A stretch of DNA of 43,071 bases, taken from an uncultured Flavobacteriales bacterium (GTDB taxonomy: Bacteria; Bacteroidota; Bacteroidia; Flavobacteriales_D; Crocinitomicaceae). Location: positions 1-43,071 of the forward strand of contig CAIJTF010000044.1 of the NCBI GenBank assembly GCA_903823565.1, given 5' to 3'. The translations under genes and the position numbers were made by a program. The notes under the pieces were generated by a model, which saw only the letters and a list, made by a program, of their open reading frames with translations, was not told where the DNA came from and made no database searches. Of the stretch, positions 33,069 to 42,200 are shown piece by piece; position 1 is the first letter of the stretch, and each line of letters begins with the position of its first letter.

Positions 33069-34541
33069 ATGGTACTCAGTAGATTTTGGCTCGTTATTTT
33101 TGTTTCTTCCATTCTGTTTATTCTCGTTGGGTCGCTTACCCAGAAACATTACAGCCTTGAATTTGCCATCACGGGCAAAAAGGACAATCCCTATCTTTTG
33201 AAAGAAGTCTATTTGGATAAACTACCAAAAGAAATTAAGGATACCCTACTTCTGTCGGAAGACGGTAAGTTGGTGATTAACAAGAATCCATCCGACATTG
33301 ACACAACTTATGAAATTGCCCTACTCAAAGCGGGGGTTCAAAAGGCAACGGGCGAACGTATTGTCAAGGTTACGGGTGGAAAACAGAAGGTGGATGGAAT
33401 TATTGAAACGGCTAAAAATACGATTATAGACATCGTTCTTCCCTTAATTGCCACGCTAGCCTTTTTCGCAGGTTTGATGCAGTTGTTGGTGGATTCAGGA
33501 GCTTCGGATCGTTTGGCGAAGCGCTTAAGTCCATTTTTTACGAAAATCTTTCCATCGGTCCCGAAAAACCACCCGAGTATTTCTTATATGACCCTAAATT
33601 TCTCAGCGAATTTCCTGGGTCTGGATTCTGCTGCAACGCCATTTGGTCTTAAGGCTATGGAAAGTTTACAAGAAATCAATCCTGACAAGAGCAGGGCAAG
33701 CGATGCCCAAATCATGTTTTTGTGTCTGCATGCTGCGGGATTGACCTTGATTCCAACTTCCATCATCGGTTATCGAGCAGCAGCCCATGCCTCTAATCCT
33801 GCGGATGTCATGCTACCCTGCATCATTACTTCGTTCATTGGGACCTTGGCGGCCCTTTTAATTGTAGCATTTAGGCAAAGAATAAACGTGTTAAGTGGGG
33901 TGCTTATCCTTACCTTAATGGTTATTCTTTCGGCGATAACAGGCTTACTTTTTTATATTGGAAGTTTGGACATCATTGGTAAGAATCAATTCACTTCGAA
34001 TTTTTCCTCCATACTTTTGCTGGGGGTCATTTTTCTAATCTTGATTTATGCTTTTGTAAAGGAAAAGCAATTCACTGAGAAGCAAACCAATATTTTTGAT
34101 TCCTTCGTGGTTGGTGCGAGGAACGGGATGAACACGGCCGTAACCGTTTTTCCATACATTTTGGGCATTATGGTGGCCATTTCTTTGCTTAGAAACAGCG
34201 GCTTATTTGAGTTGATTTCAGGCGCCATTTCGTGGTTCTTTTTACAAATTGGGGTTGCTAAGGAAATTACCGATTCATTGCCGGTAGCTTTATTAAGACC
34301 CTTCAGTTCGGGCGGATCAAGGGGCTTCATGTTGGATGCGATGTCCATTCATGGGCCAGATTCCTTAACCGGTAGATTAGCTTGTATTTTTCAATGCAGT
34401 GCGGAAACTACGTTTTATGTCGTCGCTTTGTATTTTGGATCCATTCGGGTTACCAATACCCGCTATACCTTGGCAACGATGCTTTTTGTAGATTTGATTT
34501 GTGTTTTTGTAGCCATCTTCATGGGACTTTGGTTTTTCTAG
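33069..34541 (+). CDS. Fused SpmA-SpmB nucleoside-recognition-domain membrane protein
   Basis: This 490-residue protein has about ten membrane helices. The SpmA-like half has NFSANFLGLDSAATPFGLK and CLHAAGLTLIPTSIIGYRAA. The SpmB-like half has FVVGARNGMNTAVTVFPYIL with the ALLRPFSSGGSRG segment. In Bacillus, SpmA and SpmB are separate and act in spore core dehydration; fused homologues are common in non-sporulating Bacteroidota, where the role is unknown. A periplasmic region near residues 25-110 precedes the SpmA core. The ATG at 33069 (MVLSRFWLVIF) is preferred over a TTG at 33042. The downstream hypothetical gene starts 1 base after the stop. Confidence 0.85.
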   Translation: MVLSRFWLVIFVSSILFILVGSLTQKHYSLEFAITGKKDNPYLLKEVYLDKLPKEIKDTLLLSEDGKLVINKNPSDIDTTYEIALLKAGVQKATGERIVKVTGGKQKVDGIIETAKNTIIDIVLPLIATLAFFAGLMQLLVDSGASDRLAKRLSPFFTKIFPSVPKNHPSISYMTLNFSANFLGLDSAATPFGLKAMESLQEINPDKSRASDAQIMFLCLHAAGLTLIPTSIIGYRAAAHASNPADVMLPCIITSFIGTLAALLIVAFRQRINVLSGVLILTLMVILSAITGLLFYIGSLDIIGKNQFTSNFSSILLLGVIFLILIYAFVKEKQFTEKQTNIFDSFVVGARNGMNTAVTVFPYILGIMVAISLLRNSGLFELISGAISWFFLQIGVAKEITDSLPVALLRPFSSGGSRGFMLDAMSIHGPDSLTGRLACIFQCSAETTFYVVALYFGSIRVTNTRYTLATMLFVDLICVFVAIFMGLWFF

Positions 34542-34542
34542 T

Positions 34543-35019
34543 ATGTTAAGAAAATGGTTTTCTAAAAAAGCAAAGGAAGATAAGCCCAAAGAAGTAGGGT
34601 TGAAACCCATTAATTATCCTCCCCAAGTCATATTGCTTTGGACCAAAGCGGTCGAAGGTGATAAAACCGTTCAACTGTGGTTGAAGGAAAACGGTTATGT
34701 AGAATTATTTCATGCCACGAATGCCATTTTCTTGGTTCAAGAATCCCGGGATTGGTTAATGAATCATGGCTTTGCCCACCTAATGGCGATGATTAATGCA
34801 GCGGAAGGATTAGAATCCGCTCAACATTGGCTTATGGAGAACCGATTTGACCTGTTGTTTCATTTGGGGCGTGCAATTGATCACAACGAAGAAAGCTGGT
34901 TATGGCTCAAACAGTTTTCCACCCCAGATATATTTATGCTGGCTAAGTCGGTTCAATTTATTAAAGACCAAATAGAAGAGAACCATGGGGATATTCATTC
35001 CTATGGAAAAGACATCTAA
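34543..35019 (+). CDS. Hypothetical helical protein paired with SpmA-SpmB
   Basis: This 158-residue soluble protein is predicted to be almost all helical with three or four Trp-rich repeats: LWTKAVEGDKTVQLWLKENG, ESRDWLMNHGFAHLMAMINA, SAQHWLMENRFDLLFHLGRA and ESWLWLKQFSTPDIFMLAKS. Each repeat has a W-L-x-x-(N/H)-(G/R)-F/Y pattern about 32 residues apart, which suggests an alpha-solenoid. The N terminus is basic (MLRKWFSKKAKEDKPKE). No family name is known to me. It starts 1 base after the SpmA-SpmB stop and probably works with that protein. Its TAA leads straight into the A-tract of the terminator repeat. Confidence 0.7.
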   Translation: MLRKWFSKKAKEDKPKEVGLKPINYPPQVILLWTKAVEGDKTVQLWLKENGYVELFHATNAIFLVQESRDWLMNHGFAHLMAMINAAEGLESAQHWLMENRFDLLFHLGRAIDHNEESWLWLKQFSTPDIFMLAKSVQFIKDQIEENHGDIHSYGKDI

Positions 35020-35050
35020 AAAAAAAAAGCCCGCCGAAGCGAGCTTTAAT
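35020..35050 (-). terminator. Terminator, copy 1 of a 31-bp identical repeat
   Basis: On the minus strand the hairpin GCTCGC-TTCG-GCGGGC (35029-35044, stable UUCG loop) is followed by a run of T (35028 down to 35018). It terminates the 35072-36592 gene and, less strongly, could act on the plus-strand gene ending at 35019. The same 31 bases occur at 36928-36958. Confidence 0.85.
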
Positions 35051-35071
35051 GGAATCAACTTAAAATTAACC

Positions 35072-36592
35072 CTATTCCATTTCAAATACTCTAACGATTT
35101 CACCATCTTCAAATATAGCAAGCATAAAGGTGTTTTTTCTTGGTGTGATAATCTTACCATTTAAATCAATAAAATACAATGGTTTCTTGTTGTTTAATTG
35201 CAACAAGTTATTTAATCCCGTATGATTAATGGTTAAGTTTATGGTAATGATACTATCGCAGCCATTTACATTAGTTAAGGTTTGGGTGTAGATACCTGTT
35301 TCATAGTAAGTTGTACTATTTATGGTAACAGAGTCAAGGTGTGTTTCTGTAATTGTAGCATTATCTACAGCATTCACGGTTACATCTATTGTATCATTCT
35401 TTGAACATCCATACACACTAGTTCCGGTGACAATGTACGAACCTGAATTTGAAGGATTAAATGCTACACCATTTAAAACACCATTATCCCATGTATATGT
35501 ATTCGCTCCTGAGCCATTTAGTGTAACTGTTTCCCCTTCGCAAAGGGTGATGTCATTTCCGGCGTTAGTGCTAGGCTCATTAATGGTAATTATAACTGTG
35601 TCTTGGTCAAGGCATGTTGAGTATAAACCAAAATTATTTAGCAGCGTGACATTATGCTGAGCTACAGTGTTATATTGAACATTTGTTTGAGTACCATAAG
35701 AATTCATCGAAATTGTTGAATTAGGTGTTTGCCAATTCAGCGTGGAGTCAATTGTACCGGGATTAAAATGGGACAAGAAAGAATACCAATTGTAAAATCT
35801 ATTTCCATAGATACCATTCGGATTAATTTGAGCATTTAATGCCAAGTTTTCGTCTTTACAAATAATTTGCTCATTCGCTATTATTTGTGTTTGTAGAGGA
35901 TAACTTACTATTGGTGCAACCAAGGGTTCAAAATTCGCCGGCTGAACAACAAATTCATTAAAACTTGGAATTGAAATCCATTGTCCGCTGCTCGACGCAT
36001 AGAAATCCGATTTAAATTTACAAAACATCTCGTCATGGCCACTTACCGCTACATCGTTGACTATTAAATCAACTATACCATTTGTTGTAATGGGTTTTAT
36101 AACAACACAATAGTTTCCGTTTACTAATAACGGCGCTGGAAAGTTAATAATGTAATACTGAAAATTTGCAGCATTCGAAATTGTAATTGTTGCTGAACCA
36201 ATGGGTGTAGTTGGTTCGAAGGATTGATTTGCTGAATAAATTGCTGCTTGAACAACCACGCTTGCAGGAGCAGAAAATGAATTACGTCTAGCATTAATCT
36301 CTACTCCGTGAATTGTATTGGGGAACGAAGCTGTAAAGGCCATCGAAATTTCTTCATTGGAAGCACGATCTAATTCCAGATAATAATATGTTGGATTAGC
36401 TGATAATATTTGTTCCTTGGCCTCTGCATATCTTAATGTGTCTTGGCAACTGATGTTTTTTATAGTTTGTTTTTTCTTCGTGTTTTTATGGTTAACATCT
36501 GTTTGGCTACCATCAATAATATGTAATCTTGATTGCGCCACAATACTTCCATACAAGCTGCCAAAAGCAATAAATAATAATAGTTTTTTCAT
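35072..36592 (-). CDS. Secreted Ig-like/adhesin-type protein, putative T9SS substrate
   Basis: This 506-residue protein has a signal peptide (MKKLLLFIAFGSLYGSIVAQ), a beta-rich N-terminal half and an Ig-like domain near residues 335-405 (AGNDITLCEGETVTLNGSG, then TYTWDNGV). One copy of the roughly 50-residue GCDS repeat (TTYYETGIYTQTLTNVNGCD) shared with the 1240-residue protein follows. The tail (PLYFIDLNGKIITPRKNTFM...EDGEIVRVFEME) looks like a shortened type A T9SS sorting domain. The gene looks richer in A+T than its neighbours. It is divergent from the XRE regulator, with operator-like repeats between them. Its function is probably surface attachment, which is inference. Confidence 0.75.
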   Translation of the reverse strand: MKKLLLFIAFGSLYGSIVAQSRLHIIDGSQTDVNHKNTKKKQTIKNISCQDTLRYAEAKEQILSANPTYYYLELDRASNEEISMAFTASFPNTIHGVEINARRNSFSAPASVVVQAAIYSANQSFEPTTPIGSATITISNAANFQYYIINFPAPLLVNGNYCVVIKPITTNGIVDLIVNDVAVSGHDEMFCKFKSDFYASSSGQWISIPSFNEFVVQPANFEPLVAPIVSYPLQTQIIANEQIICKDENLALNAQINPNGIYGNRFYNWYSFLSHFNPGTIDSTLNWQTPNSTISMNSYGTQTNVQYNTVAQHNVTLLNNFGLYSTCLDQDTVIITINEPSTNAGNDITLCEGETVTLNGSGANTYTWDNGVLNGVAFNPSNSGSYIVTGTSVYGCSKNDTIDVTVNAVDNATITETHLDSVTINSTTYYETGIYTQTLTNVNGCDSIITINLTINHTGLNNLLQLNNKKPLYFIDLNGKIITPRKNTFMLAIFEDGEIVRVFEME

Positions 36593-36610
36593 AGTTTTTA
36601 ATTTTTAAAA

Positions 36611-36624
36611 TGACAAATATGTCA
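36611..36624. promoter_or_regulatory. Operator-like site 1, TGACAAATATGTCA
   Basis: A near-perfect palindrome (arms TGACA/TGTCA). On the minus strand it contains CATATTTG, a 7/8 match to the -7 box that would serve the secreted-protein gene starting at 36592. Binding here should repress that promoter. Confidence 0.6.
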
Positions 36625-36648
36625 CGAATGTACATAAAAAAATTAAAA

Positions 36649-36662
36649 TGACAAATAAGTCA
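36649..36662. promoter_or_regulatory. Operator-like site 2, TGACAAATAAGTCA
   Basis: It is identical to site 1 at 13 of 14 bases, in the same orientation, 38 bases further on. Including one flanking base on each side it reads ATGAC...GTCAT. It lies in the middle of the divergent intergenic region. Confidence 0.6.
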
Positions 36663-36674
36663 TTAATAAATCAC

Positions 36675-36688
36675 TGATGAATTCGTCA
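36675..36688. promoter_or_regulatory. Operator-like site 3, TGATGAATTCGTCA
   Basis: A weaker, imperfect palindrome; its reverse complement TGACGAATTCATCA matches site 1 at about 10 of 14 positions. It overlaps TCATTTTG (36686-36693), a 7/8 match to the -7 box just before the XRE start codon. Confidence 0.45.
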
Positions 36689-36698
36689 TTTTGTGTCG

Positions 36699-36929
36699 AT
36701 GGCAAAAGCACAACTTAAGGATCAAGCTTTATTGCGTTCAACCGTAGATGGCTTGAAGGTCTTAAGGAAGCAACGAAATTTAACGCAAGAAGATTTTTAC
36801 AACGATACGGGCATTCACATTTCAAGGGTTGAAACTGGCCGTGTGAATATTACGTTGAGTACATTAAAAACGATCTTAGATTATTACCAAGTGCCTTTAA
36901 GTGTATTTTTTCAGCAAATCAATTTATAA
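36699..36929 (+). CDS. XRE-family transcriptional regulator
   Basis: This 76-residue single-domain Cro/CI-type protein starts at ATG 36699 (MAKAQLKDQALLRSTVDGL); an in-frame GTG two codons upstream is possible. The helix-turn-helix runs over about residues 20-60: LKVLRKQRNLTQEDFYNDTG (scaffold and positioning helix) followed by IHISRVETGRVNITLSTL (recognition helix). The C terminus is short (YYQVPLSVFFQQINL), without a sensor domain. It is divergent from the secreted-protein gene and probably binds the three palindromes between them, regulating itself and its neighbour. No toxin, integrase or methylase gene is linked. Confidence 0.9.
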   Translation: MAKAQLKDQALLRSTVDGLKVLRKQRNLTQEDFYNDTGIHISRVETGRVNITLSTLKTILDYYQVPLSVFFQQINL

Positions 36930-36958
36930 AAAAAAAGCCCGCCGAAGCGAGCTTTAAT
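36928..36958 (-). terminator. Terminator, copy 2 of a 31-bp identical repeat
   Basis: The hairpin (36937-36952) and A/T tract are identical to 35020-35050. It terminates the minus-strand gene 36977-37834, and its A-run overlaps the TAA of the XRE gene. With copy 1 it forms direct repeats enclosing the secreted-protein/XRE pair. Confidence 0.85.
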
Positions 36959-36976
36959 ACGTATGTCTGTAAATCC

Positions 36977-37834
36977 TTAGATTTTAGAAACTTTTCCTTT
37001 CAATATTTTACCGGTTACAGTCATTACGCTGTAGTGGTAGATTCCATTCGGTAGGTTAGAAATGTCCACGTTTGCAGCAGAAGCTTCCAACGCCAACTTA
37101 CCATCCATTCCGTAGATTTCAACGCTAGCAATTGCCTCAGAGGCATCAAAGGTTAAAGACCCAGCGGTAGGATTTGGGTAAACGTTCACCGCGGCAGCAA
37201 CTTCAATGACGTTTGCCCCACCGTTAAGGGCTACGTTATCTAACCACAAGGTGCTGTTTGGAGTTCCTGGGTTGGTACCAAAAGCTGCTCCAATGGAAGA
37301 AGAAGCTAATACAATGGCATAGTTTGCTGACCCCATGGTTCCAGGGATTGGCATCATCGGAATTGAAGCCGTTTGCCATCCGTTTGAGTTACCCACATAA
37401 ACGCCATACGCTTGATATAACAATACATCGTCGTTTGGTCCAGCGCCCATGGTATCAGCGATTTGACAAATTACGATGGCAGAATCTCCTGCAGCCACGT
37501 TGTGGTTAAAAGCAAAATCCAAGGTCAAGCTTCCTGCATTCGCGATGGATGAGGTATACTCCTGTTGCATAATTCCTGCTAAGGTATCGGTTGGCCATTG
37601 AATCGCAGCTGCTGTAGCGGGATCAACAATAGTGGTTAATTTAGCCGATTGAGTACCTTGATAGGCATTGCCTGTTTCCATGGTGTAAAAACCAAGACCC
37701 CATCCTGGACAATCGGTAGCTACTCCGGGTAACAGGGGAGTGGCCGGCTGTTCAAAATCACCATTGGTGATTATTTGGGCGTTTAAGGAAGCCATGGAAG
37801 CTCCTAAAAATAAACTTAGTACTAATTTTTTCAT
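36977..37834 (-). CDS. Exported protein with type A T9SS sorting domain
   Basis: This 285-residue protein has a signal peptide (MKKLVLSLFLGASMASLNAQ). A beta-sandwich domain at about residues 20-205 begins ITNGDFEQPATPLLPG and ends LWLDNVALNGG, which resembles carbohydrate-binding/jelly-roll modules of the 'NGDFE...W' kind. The C-terminal 75 residues are a clear type A sorting domain: VNVYPNPTAGSLTFDASE, SVEIYGMDGKLALEAS, DISNLPNGIYHYSVMT and GKILKGKVSKI. It should be exported by T9SS and anchored or released at the surface. It stands alone with its own terminator. The ligand is unknown. Confidence 0.88.
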   Translation of the reverse strand: MKKLVLSLFLGASMASLNAQIITNGDFEQPATPLLPGVATDCPGWGLGFYTMETGNAYQGTQSAKLTTIVDPATAAAIQWPTDTLAGIMQQEYTSSIANAGSLTLDFAFNHNVAAGDSAIVICQIADTMGAGPNDDVLLYQAYGVYVGNSNGWQTASIPMMPIPGTMGSANYAIVLASSSIGAAFGTNPGTPNSTLWLDNVALNGGANVIEVAAAVNVYPNPTAGSLTFDASEAIASVEIYGMDGKLALEASAANVDISNLPNGIYHYSVMTVTGKILKGKVSKI

Positions 37835-37930
37835 ACGATTGATTTTAATGATTTAACTCAAAGTTAGTGAATTCAATTCGCTTTCTACTTTCTAAGACGT
37901 AACTTTTCCATATGCGCTTGTTAAATTCAA

Positions 37931-39295
37931 TTATGGGCGTATGATTTCAACATCCACGCGGCGGTTTGATTTTCGACCATCCGCGTTGTCATTTGTAGCT
38001 ACCGGTTTTCCTTCACCGTGATGCTTGATAATTATGCGTTCTGCTGCAATGCCATTCATTACCAAGAAATCCCGCACAGCATTCACTCGGTTTTTAGATA
38101 AGCCAACGTTATATGCTTCAGTTCCTACCGCATCCGTGTGGCCTTCCAAAGAAAGTTTATACGTAGGATTCATCTCCAATAAATTGACGATACTTTCCAA
38201 TTCTCCGAAACTTTCTTTCTTAACTAATGATTTGTCAAATTCAAACAAGATCGTTTTAGAAACGGCACCCAGGTTGTCTGGTGTTTTCGATGGCTCCATC
38301 GATTTATCTACGTAGATTGTATCCACGAAGCGCTCCGTTTGGGTAATGAACACGGTGTCAATTCGCTCAATGGTTTTGATGATGGTATCGAGTTTTGTTT
38401 TTGCCACCTTCGTGCGTTCTGGACGGCAAAGCGTCATTTTCAACATCACTTCGTGCGAACCGCTGCTATATGATGCAATGTTAGCGATAGGAGCTTCATA
38501 GGCATACCCAAAAAAGAACTTTTCTTTTACAGTGATTCCTGCGCGAGCAACTACCCCTACTTGGGATCGAAAACCAGCCCCGAAATATATAAATTGCTTG
38601 TAATTGGCATCCACATTCAAGTCCGCTTGCATTACGTTGTTGATGCTTCTTAACAATACATTTGGCCGTATTTCCCAGGCATTATTCAATGGGATGTCAT
38701 ACCCTGCGCCCATCATATAGTGGGCCCGCTGCACGTATCCGGGGAGGTTCGTATATCCAAAATTGGAATAGGTTTTAAGGAGTTGTTTTACACTTCCAAA
38801 TACATAAAATCCACCTAATTTATATGCGATACCGATATCTGAACTTATCGCCCCTGCACTTTGGTTTCCACCATTCACGATGGGGTCAAGCAAATCGAAT
38901 GCTACCGCATTCGTGGGATTTACGCGATAATTGTTGTATCCCAGGGATAAGCCCAATCGCAAGGATTGTTGTCCGGAATAGAATCCATAGGAAACATTTC
39001 CAAGCGCAGAGACTTGTTGCAACATCCCGATTTTATCCAGCATAAATTGTCCTCCCACACCCCAATGGTTTCCAAGGCGGGTGGAAACGGTCAAGTGATT
39101 CGTAATCGGTGCCCCTTCCAATTTTACCCATTGGTTGTGATGCGACATGCTGATTTCCGTACAATTGTTTGTACCTGAAAGCGCCGGATTGATTAAAAAT
39201 AAATTATACCCGTACAAATAGGATTGCGGAACTTGTTGTGCTGATACCATCCCAGTAAAAGCAAACACAAAAGCGAGGATGAGTTTATTTTTCAT
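37931..39295 (-). CDS. PorP/SprF-like T9SS partner fused to an OmpA domain
   Basis: This 454-residue protein has a signal peptide (MKNKLILAFVFAFTGMVSAQ). Residues about 20-285 are a PorP/SprF-type outer-membrane barrel, recognised by YLYGYNLFLINPALSG, SMSHHNQWVKLEGAP and NHLTVSTRLGNHWGVGGQF. A linker at about 285-340 has repeated I-D-T-V/I-F/Y segments (KTIERIDTVFITQTE). Residues about 345-454 are an OmpA C-terminal domain with ILFEFDKSLVKKES and the peptidoglycan-binding LEGHTDAVGTEAYNVGLSKN. SprF proteins secrete or anchor their type B substrates. It starts 3 bases after the stop of the 1240-residue type B protein, the normal partner arrangement. The added OmpA domain should tie the barrel to the cell wall. 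Confidence 0.9.
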   Translation of the reverse strand: MKNKLILAFVFAFTGMVSAQQVPQSYLYGYNLFLINPALSGTNNCTEISMSHHNQWVKLEGAPITNHLTVSTRLGNHWGVGGQFMLDKIGMLQQVSALGNVSYGFYSGQQSLRLGLSLGYNNYRVNPTNAVAFDLLDPIVNGGNQSAGAISSDIGIAYKLGGFYVFGSVKQLLKTYSNFGYTNLPGYVQRAHYMMGAGYDIPLNNAWEIRPNVLLRSINNVMQADLNVDANYKQFIYFGAGFRSQVGVVARAGITVKEKFFFGYAYEAPIANIASYSSGSHEVMLKMTLCRPERTKVAKTKLDTIIKTIERIDTVFITQTERFVDTIYVDKSMEPSKTPDNLGAVSKTILFEFDKSLVKKESFGELESIVNLLEMNPTYKLSLEGHTDAVGTEAYNVGLSKNRVNAVRDFLVMNGIAAERIIIKHHGEGKPVATNDNADGRKSNRRVDVEIIRP

Positions 39296-39298
39296 GGC

Positions 39299-42200
39299 TT
39301 ATTTTTTAAGTCTCAATAAGTTAATCGCTCCGTTGTAGCTTTTTTCACCACATTCAATCGAATAGAAGTACACCCCATCCGGTAAGGGTTCATTGTTTTT
39401 TGTTCCGTCCCATTCATTCTGATAATCACTGGTTTCATATAATGGCTGTCCCCAACGGTTATAAATTTTAACCTCACATCCACTAATTTGATTCGGGTTA
39501 TCTATTTTCCACGTATCATTCTGTCCGTCACCATTTGGAGTAAGGATGTTAGCGATTTCGAAATCTCCAGAACAGGTCGTGACCGCTAATTCAAGGGTTA
39601 CTAAGGAATCACACCCAGCTGCGGTACTTAGAGAATCCACATAAATCCCGCTTTCCGTTAAGACCGTTCCGTTGAAGGTGTAGCTTTCTCCTTCACAAAT
39701 TGATGCGTTCACATTCTGGGTAAGGGGTGGATTAATGTAAAGGGCCAATATAATGACAGAATCACAGCCTCCTGTTGCACTTAAGGTATCTGTATATATT
39801 CCTTCAGTACTGAGTAGCGTTCCATTGAAATTATAGCTTGATCCCGAACAGATGTTTTGATTTACAAGAGATGTAAGGGTTGGGCTGAATTGAAGATTTG
39901 TTAAGATAACACTATCACATCCGTTCAAAGAATTCAAGGTATCTAAATAAGCACCCGGTATATTGTAGGTATTTCCATTTAGGGTATAACTTCCACCTGA
40001 GCAAATACTTATGGATTGCTGTGTTAACGGAATCTGTGGTAAAAAGGAGAGTTGTGTAATGATCACGCTATCGCACCCTAACGGTGTTACTAAGGAATCA
40101 ATGTAGGTGCCTGCTTGCGTTTGTGCCGCGCCTTGCAAGACCACGCTTGTTCCTGCGCAAGCGCTTAAGCTAGTATTCACTGTAACAGGTAAGCATGGTG
40201 TTGCGCAACCGGACGCATCGAAGGTATACATTTGTGTGCATGCCCCATCGCCGATTTGTACAGTGTAAGTTCCGGCAATAGCTCCGGTGTATGTTAATAC
40301 TTGGTTTTGATTGACGGTTCCTGCTTGTGCAACTGCACCTAAGGGATTAGTAATGGTATACGAATATGGCATACCACTGAAGGCATTCATGCCTCCTGCC
40401 GCAGAAAATGTTACGGTGCAGGTGTTGTTATTGTAGCTGAAGTTCGCAGTAAGCGATTGCAAATAGACAATTGGGATTCCTGTTTCAAGGGTTGCGGTTC
40501 TACAATTAAACATTCCCCATGATGCCGCTTGATCTGCCGCGGGAGATAGGTAATACAAGGTGTTGAATTGAGGATTACCAAAGCTACCGTTTCCATTTCC
40601 GTTATTTACAAATACGCCATTTCCTTGAATGGAATCTATGTAGGTAAACCCAGAATTCATGACAGGATCGGGCACTGGATTAGTTTGGTGCAGCACATAA
40701 CCTGGTGTTATACAGCTTGGGAAAGAGGCTGTGGATTGTCCGATGCCATTCAATAGGATGCCTGGTGTTACGGTGTCGCCGTAACAGACATACAGGGTGT
40801 CGCCAAGGTTCACATCGGAATACCCACCGTTTGAACTGTTAGCAAAAATATCTCCGGCATCGCTGGTTAGTTCTTTGATGTATTCAATAATGTATTGACC
40901 TTCATCGCCCGGAGACCCACCGTCGATTTGAATGGCGTATACCTTTCCTGAATCCAAACAGCATAAGGTTTCTTGATGTCCGTTGTAGTTCGCAGTTCCA
41001 GAAAGTAGGGGGGTAATCGAAGGCGTATAGCGCGTCCCATCTACCGTATAAGTTGCTGGACCTAGTCCCCCGTAGCAAGAGGTGCCATTTAACAACTCAA
41101 ACACGTTGAAACGCAATAAATTCATTCCAATGTAGGCACGAATGCTTAATTCAACAGCACCGGATGGAGGACCAACGAAATAGTGCCATACGGTTTGATC
41201 GGCGCGATTGGCCGCATTGGGATCAACGGGAGGTTCACCTGCGAGGTACTCACGACATGCCCGAACGTTTGATCCTGCCACCGCCTGAAAGGTAGGGTTT
41301 GTGCCTGCAGGAATTACGGGAACTTCATACAAGGTATCTTGTAAGGCAAGGCAAAGGATATCGTTCCCAGGAGCGTTGTTCGCAGGGTTGCTAACGCTGG
41401 GATCAAATACCCATGAATTAATGTTCTGAGCACTCAATGGCGTAATGGCATCGGATGGATCAATCATTCCGAAATATTTATAGCCAGGCTCTAGGCACGT
41501 ACCGTTCACAATGGCCGAAGGATCACCGCCCAGAAAACTATTGGTACCTCCTTCGTCTGAACCGACATATTTTAAATTCGAGCAGAGGTAATCGTTGGGA
41601 ACCCCAGGGCCAAAGGCCTTGTCAAAACCAAAAAGCGCCGCACTTTCGCCATATAAAGCACTTTGATAATCGGCTTCAAAGGTAATCCGTCCACTGTTGG
41701 GGGCTACAAAATTCAACCAGACGCTTTCATTCATGGAGGTGTTCCCTAAACCTATGTGGGGATAGTCATACGCGTGGTATTCGTTCGGATTAGCAGAGGT
41801 ATGTTGTTGGCCCGTTTCACCTGCGGCATTTCCACCATCAAAAGCGCACCCAAAGCTTAAGTTGGTCGTAGGGGTGCTGTTTGCGGCCGAGGAAATAGCG
41901 TTGGTATTGAAGGTAACGGTATTGGAAAGACAAGGAATGTCTTCCAAGTTGGGAGCGCCGCCACCAAGGCCATCAACACGCAACTGGTAATAACCATGTT
42001 CATTGGGATTATCGGCGGTGAATTGAATGTAATAGGTCTGTCCTGGAATTAGTTTTTGGTAGGAAATTAACGGGATGGGGTCACAAGCGTCGAATACAAT
42101 TTCGGCCTCGGGATCAATACCCAAGAAATCAATCCCATCCGAAAAGTCGACGTGGGAAAGGTACTCGAATTTGTTCTTAATGGTTTGGCCGGTTACCACG

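Noticed and set aside
36699..36929. Prophage or restriction-modification remnant, because of the XRE gene
   Set aside because: No integrase, methylase, endonuclease or phage structural gene is nearby; the only partner is the divergent secreted-protein gene.
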